The notes under the pieces are model-generated. The model was not told where the DNA came from. It ran no database searches and was given only the letters and a program-made list of their open reading frames with translations. Position numbers and translations under genes: made by a program. DNA of 64,000 nucleotides from Irpex lacteus. Its lineage: Eukaryota; Basidiomycota; Agaricomycetes; Polyporales; Irpicaceae. Location: contig MQVO02000003.1 of the NCBI GenBank assembly GCA_001986395.2, forward strand, positions 1,240,001-1,304,000, written 5' to 3'. Within the stretch, counting starts at the first letter, position 1, and each line of letters starts with the position of its first letter. Below are positions 35,281 through 45,394 of this stretch, in pieces.

Positions 35281-37258
35281 AGCTGACAACCGACTCAAGT
35301 CGAAAAAGAGTGTAGAGTGAGCGGCGTTGGTCGACGTTGTGGACTGTGACGACCAGCTCTCGAAAATGGCGGATTCCGGGTTAGACCGCTCACGTGCACC
35401 GCGGGAACTTTAACGCCTCTACGCGCTGCTCCGCTCGCAGATCTCGACTCTCGCGATGACCACCACTTCACACACAGTTTGCCATGGGCACCCACGATAT
35501 GAAAAACAGGTTTCAGACAGCAAACACACCCCCATTCAAACGTGTATATGGTCACAGTGTTCACGATCAATCACAGAATTGCTCTAAGCGTGGTTTACTA
35601 CCAAGTATCGTAGGCCACTGATCATGAATAGTTAACGTATTCATACAGACTCGAGCATCCAGCGGGGCCCAATCGCCAGGTAATTCCTAGTATTGCGCTG
35701 TTCTTTGCATAGCTGAGCTAATCGTCCAACAGGTATCTGTGCGAATCATTGTCACAGATCCTTGTTTTTTAATTGGTCGCACACTCTTTTCTTTCACTCG
35801 AAGTGGCAGCCCACCCCCGGTTTTCCGGTCAACAGACAACTTTATTAGATACAAGGATGGCAGCTCACAACGCACGATGCATTCAACTTTTATGAGATTG
35901 GCTTCCAGTTTGAAATGTATACTCTCACTGGGTGCACTTGCGTCTTCCTAAACATGAAATAAGATGCCCTACTTATGTACGAGATCAGAATTACTTACTA
36001 ACTGCGACTAGCTTTTATATAGCCCTCTAGAACCATCTCTAAGAATACCATCGGCCTTCGAAACCCCCGAGTCCACTTCACAAGGAGAGAATCGGTTTGT
36101 ACGGTACGAGCACGACTCGAATGGCCCTACTTAGTCCGGTCCCAATCATCCCCAAACAAAGGGATCTGGTGTCTGCAAGGAACCTCAGGCTCACGACAGA
36201 ACAATCACGAGTCCAAACCCCTAGCTTTTGCTCCATCTCATCCCTTCTAGCCCTTGATGGCTGTAAAGCATACACGCTGTTTACGGTATAAGACGAAAGG
36301 TATATTTCATGCGCACACCAATGCTCCAGAATCTATACATAACGGTCGACATACAGGTACACTTCAGGACTCTGAACGCTCGACAGATCATCCCATGATG
36401 CGTAAATTACGCCAGCACCCCAGACCGAACGCACAATCCTTTCTCTTCGTCTGTTCCAAGTTCTTTTCATCCCTGCCGAGTCCAGAACGCCATCCCGGGA
36501 AGGTTAAGCCTGCCATCTGTCGGGGGTCGGACGGCACCGCTCGGCCACCCAAACACCTGGGTTCCAGACTGGGGGCGAACACCTTCTGAAGGAAAACCCA
36601 CGGGCCCTCCACCTCCACCTCCACACTGCTGGGCATGCCGCATCTCGAACAAACAAATCACGAAGAACTCCACATATCTACGTAATCTTGAACAAAATAT
36701 GCAAATGGGCTCCTCCTTCTTGTGGTCTGGCCATCATGAATCGTGTTCTGGGGCTCGCGGCCGCGGTGGGCACTGAGATGATGCGGCGCGTCCGCAGAGT
36801 ACAACACGGACCCATTCCGCGTACACAACCTCCGACGCCGACTTATTCCCCTAAAAGGCAGTCATATTTGGAGTGGAAGGAAGAAGCGATATCATTACAG
36901 TCAATGCGGTGTATACGCTACTTGTGTCAGGAATAATTTAAGTAACTGATGAATTATTCGCCTTTCTCCCGCCTCTTCTGGTCAGGGAGTATCTGTATAT
37001 GCAAGTGCGATTTAGCGTACACTACGTTCGGAAAGATGCAAGATTTGCTAGAAGTACAATGGTGGGGACGTATGTGAACTCTTCTCTTTCTTATGAAAGT
37101 GGAGGGGAATAAAGCGAAATACAAAAGAAACTGTATGATTACTATGTGGGAAGAATATAGAGGATCGCAGTGGTGAGACTGTACGTGGCCGTGGAAAAGG
37201 TCCATGTCGCCCACTACGTTCTACAGAGTTGCGCAAAGGTGCTCGCAGAGAATATCCT
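35281..37258. other. 2 kb without a gene I can support
   Basis: It spans the ATP20 promoter and the 3' side of the transcription factor gene. Plus-strand open stretches at 36097-36291, 36254-36589 and 36688-36936 and their minus-strand shadows show no domain, no convincing intron pattern and no clear codon preference. I saw no repeats. Confidence 0.45.
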
Positions 37259-40228
37259 TTATGCGCGTGCTTCCGCTTGTTCAGATGCGGTTCGAATAGG
37301 TGGTAGAGTCATTCCACCAGCCACGCCGCTTAGACTGGCGCCGGCTGGCAAGCTGTATCTTCGCGACGGGTGGTTGACATCGTGCGCCGCCTCCCCTGCG
37401 CGCTGGCCACGATGCTGGTCTTCTTCCTCTTCGTCGAAGGCCTCCTCAGACGGATCACGGTCATCCCAACCAGCCGGGCCGAGTAGAGCGCGCTTCGTAT
37501 TCGCTGGTCCCAGGGTTTGGGAAGCAAGTCGCTTGAAGGACGGCCTGTACGACTGCGATGGCGACGACGATAGCCCGCTGTCAGACTCAGCTCCTGCAGA
37601 TGACTCTCGCTGGCCTGGAGGAGATTCCGAGGAGTGGGAATGGTATGCGTTCTGTTGTTGCGGGTAAGCGTGAGAACCGCCGAATGCGTCTGCCAGGCTG
37701 CTCGACGAGCTACCAGGTCGCTCAGAAGCGCTAGCGCCCCCTGTGCGATTGAAGGACTCTAGCGACGGGAAAGGAGGCACGGGCGGGTTGGTGGCTTGCG
37801 AAAGGCTACCTACGGGACCGCCGACGATAGAGGTCTTGTTCGGTGCGGAGCTTCCGGGAGGCATTGTTCCTCGTCGCTTCGGTATCAGGTTCAACGTTGT
37901 CGGTGCCTTCCTGGCCAGTACAGCCTGCTCATAGCTCTTCAGATCCTCGGCGTCCCCGTGGAGCGTTGTGCGAACACTCGAGTACTGTGGTTTCGCAGCG
38001 GGACCATCCCGATCATCTTGCGGCTGAGGGCGGCCCCTCACCTTCGGCTGGGAGCTGAAGCTGAAGTTAGCGTTTGACGGGAAAGAACCAAAGTCCTGCG
38101 CCTGTGCGCCAGCACCCAGGTGGCCGTAGTTGCTGGTAAATATCGGAGGGGTCTTCATGCTAGGCAAGCTTGCTACCCGTGAATGCCGCCGTGATGGACT
38201 AGGACGGTTCGTAGGAGACGTCGATCCCAATTGCTGACCGGGGCCTGTGGGCGTTTGAAGAGGGAAGAGGTTATTACCACCTCCCGGACCTGTGAGAGGC
38301 GTGCGCATATACTGCTTCCAGAACTCCCGAAGCTCCTTCGAATCCAGTACTTCGCGCCCTCCGGCACTCAGGATGCCACCATTCTTCAGTGATGCAATGA
38401 GGTCAGGCGTCGGTGTTGGCAGGCTCAAGCCGCTTTGACCGTGAGAGCTATCGTTGGAGGCATTACCCGCTGAAGAGTTGCTCGTATGAGAGCTGGTCTC
38501 ATTCGTGGAGCTCATGGAGGCCTCGGAGAGTGACGTACTGGAGGAGCTCGCGCTATGTTGAGGGTGACCGTGCTGGTTAGAATCTTGGGTGAAATTGCCG
38601 GTGTTCAGCACAGAGAAGAAAGGCTCAGAGTCGCTGGCAAGACCGGCCAGGACTGCGGGATCATCGAGGCTCATCAAGCCGAACGCACTTGAGAAACCTC
38701 CCTCACCCAGATCATCCTTCCGATGATGCTGACCTTGGTATTCGTGAGTAGCATATACTCTGCCTTGACCATGCTGGTCGTGCTGATCTATTGGCAAGCT
38801 GACACTACTTGAATTGGCAGAGGAAGGTAAGCTGTGCGAGTCGCTTCCGAAATCATCGCTAAGCTCTTCTGAGCGACGTTGCTGGGTGTGACCTGCTCCC
38901 TGAAGCTGGGGCGGGGAGGATCCGGTGTGCGACTGGGGGAAGGGTATGCCTGCTCCTGAGCCGGCACCATACGGGTGTTGGGACTGAGGTGGTATACCTG
39001 CGAAACCGGCAGCGCTTCCGTGGCCTTGAGGATGGGCTGCCAGCGCTGCGCTCCCACCTCCTCCTGGAAAGGACCGGCCGTACTCGTCGACACCGACCCC
39101 AGTCGCGTAGCGAGCCATCTGAGAGGGATCAGCGTAGAGCGGTGCGTTGGTCAAGCCTGGGGCGCTGATCGCTCCTTGCGGGAGAACGTTCGCTCTGCTT
39201 AGAAGCGCAGCCTGTGCGCGATATCGGGCCATCATGTCAGGGGAGGTATCTAAAGTGTCGCGAGGCACCGAAGGGATCGCTAACGGCTGCGTTGAGGGAG
39301 ATTGCCTGGGATCATACGGGTTGGTGGAGTACAGAGAACCTGCATAGTCCGGAAGATACATTGTTGGCATGACGCCTCCAAGTGCACCAGCTGCTGGGGC
39401 AGGGCCAAGTAAAAATTCGTCTGGGACCCGGCCGCCCATGGAAATGGAGGATCGGTGGGGGTGCTGAGGGATAGCATTGGGAGGCGGATGTCCGGGACCG
39501 ACTGGCGCCGTCTGACGATGGAACTTGACGTACGTGCAGCGACATTTACGCTGGACGCACTTGGCTACAAGGGGATACACGTTGGATCAGCACCGTCGGC
39601 TAAAATCTATGGGGTACGTAATATAACTTACAGCAAGGATTACACCCATCGCAAGGGAGACTGGAGGTCACGCATTGATCGCAGGCCTGTTTGGACGTTG
39701 TCGCACGAGAAGCAGCCGCTGTACCCTTGCGACGATTATTCGGAGCAGTAGTCGTTGGAGGTTTTTCTGCCGCATGACATTTGTTCACATGCCGGGACAA
39801 AAGATCGCTAATATCGCCGCATCGTCAGTGAACACATTATCTTTTGGCTATATGCGCCCTGTATGCACTCACCTGCGAGCGAATTGATCACCGCAATGCT
39901 GACATTTGTAGGGCCTATCGCCAGTATCTAGTGTCCGAAGGATCAGCCGAAGTTCAAAAATGCTGCTCAACGTCGCTGCCCCCGTGGGAGCCTATGGTCG
40001 CGCTATATCGATGATGGTGTATGCGGCTCTACGAGGTGGCTCAGCTGATGAGAATACTTACGTGAACGCATATGCCGTGCGACATGTTGGGGTCTCGTAA
40101 ATGTTGAGCTACAAACAGGACACTGCGAGTGGGGTGGGTTGGATTCGGTTGCAAGCACGAAATACAGTTAGTGGTGTCATTGGGCGGCTGGAGCGGAAGA
40201 GATTACTCACCTTGTGGTCCCCCGCCAT
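37259..40228 (-). CDS. Transcription factor with two C2H2 fingers and a Zn2Cys6 cluster
   Basis: The gene starts at the ATG of 40228 with a six-codon exon (MAGDHK) and a GT donor. Exon 2 gives finger 1, CPVCSSTFTRPQHVARHMRS. Exon 3 gives RPYKCQHCGDQFAR, completed across an intron by DLLSRHVNKCH, which is finger 2. About 30 residues later a fungal binuclear cluster follows: ACDQC, LPCDGCNPC, then KC and RKCRC after another intron, giving the six Cys with C-x2-C-x6-C-x5-C-x2-C-x6-C spacing. The remaining 750 residues are Ser/Pro/Gln-rich and disordered, apart from a short helix ELREFWKQYMRTPL. It should be a nuclear DNA-binding regulator of about 860 residues. Target genes cannot be told. Proteins mixing both finger types are known in fungi but uncommon. 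Confidence 0.87.
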
Positions 40229-40740
40229 CGCGAGATATTTGGAGCTTGGAGTCGGTAGTCGGGGAGTCGGGGACGAGGCAAACGATGTGGAGAGCAGCGA
40301 AGACGATGAGCAGAGATGAGGCTGTGTTCCCGTGGGTATGTGGTGGTTCGTAAAAGAGGACGTAGGCAGGCGGTGAGTGCACGACAACCAGGGTGTTGTG
40401 GAGTGAGACGAGCACGGAAAGGAAAGACGTCGCCTTGATGAATTCCCCCAGTGGAGCGTACTGTCACGCATCACACTGCAATCTCAGATCTAAACGCGCT
40501 GGCCATACATGACGTCGCTCTCGCTTTTGTTCTTTTCACATTGGTGGGCCATCCGCAGTCTGTTTTGTTATCGAAGCACACGTTCCAGTGACCCATCGTT
40601 ATATAAAAGCAAATCCCTACACATGCGAATGTTTGTACCCTTACGGCCGGTGCAACCTCATAAACGTGACGAGATTTGTGACACAACCGTGACCAGAAGT
40701 GGAGCCTATGACGCAACGGGGTCTTCACAGCCAAAACACA
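40229..40740. other. Intergenic, 0.5 kb between uricase stop and transcription factor start
   Basis: Both genes are on minus, so this gap holds the uricase 3' end and the transcription factor promoter. No gene, TATA box or repeat was recognised. Confidence 0.45.
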
Positions 40741-43700
40741 CTATTGACGCGAGATCGTGGCGGAGATCAATCCACTGTTAAAGATGACATCATTTCAATC
40801 AATCACGCGTCCAATAAGGAATTATAGTGCACGACTCACCTTGGCGCAGACACCGGAACGAAAACGTCGGCCTTCGCTCTGGGGAAAATAAACACAAGCC
40901 AATCAGCGTCCAGTCCACGTCGCCTGAAACTCTTCCCCCACGCAACAATCAGAAACAAAAAGGAGACGAAAGCAAACGGAGAATGCAAGTCTCGAAATCG
41001 AAAAGAATGCAGAGATGTTGTTGCACTTCCTCCGCGAGCCTTCCGCTCTGTGCCAAACAACCTTCGTTGCGCAGTCTTCGCATGGAGAACTACCACCGGT
41101 TAACCGCGTCATAGACCCCCATCTTTGAGAGGGATTCATGACGGGACCATTTCAAGTCTCAAGACGCACGAATCAATCCGACCAATCACGAGCGTTGCGC
41201 TCATCTAACGCCTCCAAGATAACCCGGTGAGACCAGGAACGTCGTTGCACACCCTCGGGGCGACTAGAAGAGCGGCCGACAGTCGGTACAACCACCGACA
41301 CGACCCGCGCGAATGTCGAGGTGGATTACACCGAAACTTCCCGCGGGAATATAGGCGTGCACATGGTTGGCTATTATTGGTCGCAACCAATCATAATAGC
41401 CAATCTTGCGCATCAGTCGCGTCGCGTACGTCAACGCCTGATCTGCACTGTTGGGGATAAACCCAACAGATAAACAAATACGAGGCGAACGGAGGTGCGA
41501 TGCTGGGCGCGGTTCACCATGTCACTGCATCAGGCGTATAGAAAGCCTTGCATGACACTGTGGTGTACCACGTTACCCAACAATACAAATAGCAGCTGCA
41601 AATGTGTCAAAGCAGTTCTGAACCTCAAAATTTAGAGGAAAGATGAGGAGAGTAAACAGACTCCGGCGAAGACCACGCCCGCACTTGCATATAGTCCTTA
41701 TCAATTTCGGGAGCACCAATGGGAGCAGATAATCGCAACCGTGTCTCCGAACCCTTGAGAAAGCCCGTGATGGAACTTCCTCCCATCTGCCAGTTGCTTG
41801 ACAACATAACGAAAGAGGAATGGTTTCGCAAAAGACAGGAGGACAGAGGTGCTCATGTGAGCCGTGACTCTGTTCTGATCTGCTGTCCATAGCGCGGTAA
41901 TCCGTGATTCGTTACGAAAGTCACGGCAGACTAACGCAGGACAGGAGACAGGGGGCAGGCGTTTGCAGGACGCGTAGCTCCCGGACGACGTCATCCCAGC
42001 CAATGAGGCAGAAGGGGTTCTTCCATAGCCATCCTAATGAAATGACCACGGTCCGAACGAGCACTTCTCTTTGAATGAAGGTAAACAAAGCAAAGATAAG
42101 TGCGAACTCCGCAGCAAAACATAGCTACAGAAGTAGCATACGACCTGCGCGCTCCGAGCACAGTTTGGGACAGAACCATGTCGACATGAGAAAGAGGTAA
42201 ACATGTCGCACACTAAATTGAGGGTAATGATTGGGTCCAACCCGAATCATGCGAACACGTCGCAGGTATACAACGCCACATCCCTCGTTTCCGCTCTTCT
42301 AGCGCAGAGAAGAGATAGAAGCACGAGAGCTTGGTGGACGTGTTTGTGCTTCGCATTCGAAACCATGACCAGGAGTAAATAGACATCGCAGTGGTTCACG
42401 GAATTATAAGAAGCGGGTGTACCGCATCCCTCGTGCGTAGACGCCGCTCCCGTGATAATCTGCTGTCCTCTGAATCATGTTGAGGAGCAACAAAAGCCTA
42501 TGCCGGAGGTATAGCTTCAACGAAGAGGCAGTGACATCGTATGACGCCGTCTTCGTTATCGTTGGCTTCCTTGCACCACCACCATACATAACACGGGTAT
42601 AATGACTGCGAGCCCAGATGACAAATGTCATTTGGATGGTCATCGGACCTCTGTGACGAGGCACGACCTCGAGACGTAGGCGTAGTAGCCCTGGACGCCA
42701 CCCAAGCCACTGATCAGGCCGTATGTGTAGTGATGCAAGGAAGTAGGCTCCCCAACACTCCCGAATGAAGTATAATGAAGAAGTAACCGCGGTAAGACAC
42801 CGCAGTGAAGGAAAAGCGGGACATGTGTTGTGCGACGGTAATAGCAGATGATGATGCTTTGAGGGTAACGCAAGGCTTGCGCGGTGGACGAACGCCGAAC
42901 GAAACGAAGAAATGCAGGCGAAGAGATACGCATTGCGCTGGCAAAGCGTGCGATGTCATGTAGTGGAGTGAAGATGAAGAAGCAGAAAAGAAAGCAATGT
43001 GTCAGGAGAAGAGACACGCACGGTGTGAGATTATCTATACCGGCATAACGCATATCGACCGGGATGTAGTGCTTGTTCGGGAGAGAGTAGGACACGGTTT
43101 GCACGTGCTTGTTCTCTGAGAGGATACGTTCAGCCATCTTGTATAGAGATGCCTACAGAAACGACGGGTATGAGGTCATTGTAAGTGGAAGCTCATTAGC
43201 TATGGGATATGAGCCATGGTATAAACATACCTGAACACTGGCACTCTCATCCACAGCAAAGACTTCGAGGGTGGCCGTCCTTGCTTTAGCGGCCACGGCG
43301 TCGCCGTCCCATGCTGTCCCCTCAGAAGAGACATCGTCAGCGAGCTTGAAAGAGTCTACAACAGCATTGGTAGGGACACTGAAAGGTGCATAGGTGTACT
43401 TGAGGTCGATAGAGGTGGAGAAGATGCGATCGTTGACCTCAGCAAGGGTCGTGTGCTCATCGCGAACGAAGTTCTCGAAAGCAGATCCAGTCGACTTCAG
43501 AACTATTCCAAGTTATCAGATACAGATGAGAAAGGGGAGATTAGCGTGGAACACGTGTTTATCATCGAGAAAGTTGAAGCGCACCGAGGAGATCTGAGAT
43601 GCCAGCCGAAACTGTGGCTACGATCTTGTCCTTGCCCTGTGTGGCGTCGACCTGAGATCATCAAATGCAACAAAAATGTGAATATTCTCCACAGAATATT

Positions 43701-44309
43701 TGGAGAAGGCTATATACCACGCACCTCGACACTAGCGAAACGCTTCTCATCGCCATCCCTCCAGAAAGAGTGGCTATGCTCCTGTCCGTTCACGTCAATG
43801 CGCTTCCAGCGGAGTTGCTCAACGGTGACGAAGGACTTGTGGATATGGCTATATTTCGACACCATGTAGGTACCGAGGTGAAGCGCAAAACGCTCAGGGT
43901 GAAGGATGTGGGGAGATGTTTTGGCAAGGTCTGTGCGGATGATGCTTCTGAGTCCAGTTTCAAGGTGTGCAAGCAAGGTAACTCTTACGGTAAGTTATGT
44001 TCTTCACTACAAAGCGCAGACGTATGTTAGTACACAGTAGTAGGAGGCACGAATAGCAACGCACTCGAATCGGTAGCAACCACGACAGAGTTATCTGCTT
44101 TGGTGTAACTGTACGTACGGAGACCTTGAGAACTCTGGCCGACCACTATGACATTGCTGTACTCACGAGACATCAATATCACCCTCCAAGAGCACAGTAA
44201 CGTTGTATTCAACAACGGTGTGCCATTTATCCTCCTTTACAACACGGAACACCCTGACTGCCTGCTTTCCGTAGCGTGCATGCGAGAGGTAAACTGAGCC
44301 GGAAGACAT
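40741..44309 (-). CDS. Uricase (urate oxidase)
   Basis: Uricase oxidises urate to 5-hydroxyisourate in purine breakdown, normally in peroxisomes. The ATG at 44309 opens MSSGSVYLSHARYGKQAVRV, with the catalytic Lys, then YTKADNSVVVATDS with the catalytic Thr. Next come LAKTSPHILHPERFALHLG, FVTVEQLRWKRIDVNG, STGSAFENFVRDEHTTLAEV and DRIFSTSIDLKYTYAPF. VSYSLPNKHYIPVDMRY carries the catalytic His. After AGIDNLTP the expected C-terminus is missing nearby; it resumes 2.1 kb downstream as AKADVFVPVSAP and then SGLISATISRQ, stopping at 40741. Phase and GT/AG ends fit perfectly at both sides. The end SRQ is not a standard peroxisomal signal. Length is about 310 residues, normal for the family. Confidence 0.91.
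41367..41404. repeat. Palindrome with CCAAT boxes inside the uricase intron
   Basis: Two arms, ttggctattattggt and accaatcataatagccaa, are inverted copies around a four-base centre (cgca), with one small insertion in the right arm. Each arm carries CCAAT-type pentamers on one or other strand, the binding motif of the HAP/NF-Y complex. Confidence 0.75.
41449..41468. repeat. Small hairpin, 7 bp stem
   Basis: tgttggg and cccaaca are perfect inverted copies around gataaa. It lies 45 bp beyond the larger palindrome in the uricase intron. It could mark part of an inserted element. Confidence 0.55.
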
Positions 44310-44612
44310 CTTCAGTAGTTTGGTGAGTAGGATGAGTTAGCTGAGGTGCTGGTTATGTTCGTGAACGATCAGGTCGAGGTAAGGATCGTCTCAATGTAAT
44401 GAGTCAAGGTTCGTACATATACTTTAGTGGATCGATATGATCGAACGTCGATAAATTTCTTTGCCAGGGGCTGCCGCTGATAACACCGGTTCTGAATTGA
44501 ACCCAGCCAAACATTCGGGCACCCGCTGGCAGTTTGCCTCCGTGGCGCGGGGAAAGAAAAGATAAGAGATGGTCGAGACAATATTTCTCACCTAATTCGC
44601 AGTCTCGAGCGT
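44310..44612. promoter_or_regulatory. Uricase upstream region
   Basis: About 300 bp separate the uricase ATG from the first repeat arm. No TATA box was recognised. The repeat block therefore begins within what is probably the uricase promoter. Confidence 0.35.
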
Positions 44613-44711
44613 GTCTGGACTCAGGCTCCGTCCCAGCCGTCGTAGGGAGCTCAGAGTCTCAGGGGAGTAGGTTATTCTGGGTCTCGAGGAACGATAGGAT
44701 ATATTAGTCTC
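44613..44711. repeat. Outer inverted repeat, left arm
   Basis: This 99 bp segment is the reverse complement of 47674-47769 with few mismatches and small gaps. Shared landmarks are gtctggac, ggctccgtcccagccgtcg and ctgggtctcgagg. It contains the 20-base core CCAGCCGTCGTAGGGAGCTC (44633-44652), present four times in the block. Confidence 0.85.
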
Positions 44712-44728
44712 GTACGCGAGACGCGCCA

Positions 44729-45165
44729 TTTGTGAGAAGTCCCCCGTGGGAACGTTGAGTTTCAATTCTTCACCCAGCCGGAACGGCATAAGCGCGAGCT
44801 CTCTGGTTGCGAGTCTCATTTCTCGTTCGTCTGCGTTATATTTGTGAGTGATCTCTGCAGAGACTGTGGTTATAAGATGCTTAGGGCATTTTCTGTGGTC
44901 CGTAACGTGTGAACCGATTCCAATGTGAACGTGCGGTAACCTCTAAGGCTCACTGACCACGGTAACTGCTATGGAAGCTGCGTATGGAAACTTTGAGGTT
45001 TATTGAGCACACACAGTACCGAGAACTATCCACTAGTAGCTCAGATACACATAGGTAAGCGAATATACTACTGAAAAGTCGATAATCTGAAGGGCTTCAC
45101 TCTCGAACGAGCCATTGCCGTCGGCATTTTCAACTCCGACGTTCCCACGGGGGACTTCTCACAAA
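44729..45165. mobile_element. MITE-like element with perfect 26 bp terminal inverted repeats
   Basis: The left end, 44729-44754, begins TTTGTGAGAAGTCCCCCGTG, and the right end, 45140-45165, is its exact reverse complement over 26 bases. The 437 bp between and including them have no coding capacity. It sits between two near-identical direct copies of aggatatatt(g)agtctcg (44696 and 45229). I see no clear short target-site duplication next to the termini. Size and structure fit a non-autonomous DNA transposon, but the superfamily is unknown. Confidence 0.7.
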
Positions 45166-45320
45166 CGCCTCGACTCCCGTCCCAGCCTCTAATATGAGGT
45201 ACGAGTATAGAGGCTGGTTAACGAGCCTAGGATATATTGAGTCTCGGTACTGAGAATGATCTGCTTATATCATCTTTACCGGATATGTCAAGTAGTCACG
45301 CGGATTGAGGTTATGTAATC

Positions 45321-45394
45321 TCTTTTTTGAACCTTAATCTTTATGAGCTCCCTACGACGGCTGGCATCAAACAAAGGTAAACAGCGGTCTCCGG
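45321..45394. repeat. Inner inverted repeat, left arm
   Basis: These 74 bases are the reverse complement of 47532-47605 with very few differences. They contain the core repeat at 45345-45364 in inverted orientation, flanked by catcaaacaaaggtaaacag, which is shared with the right arm. Confidence 0.85.

Larger units (their letters stand above)
40879..43021 (-). other. 2,143 bp intron in the uricase gene
   Basis: The donor is CC|gtgcgtg and the acceptor ttttccccag|a; joining completes a Pro codon and restores NLTPAKADVF. Other introns in the window are about 50-60 bp. Inside I find no intact gene, one strong palindrome and one small hairpin (both annotated). From the donor the uricase frame stays open for over 120 codons. 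The extra DNA may be an inserted element whose ends I could not define. Confidence 0.8.

Noticed and set aside
36097..36936. Run of plus-strand open stretches between ATP20 and the transcription factor gene
   Set aside because: They do not join through plausible introns and have no domain; likely non-coding.
37305..37316. GGTTCGAAT, similar to the B box of a tRNA gene
   Set aside because: It lies in the transcription factor coding region, lacks the final C of the B box and has no A box or cloverleaf around it. No tRNA was found in the window.
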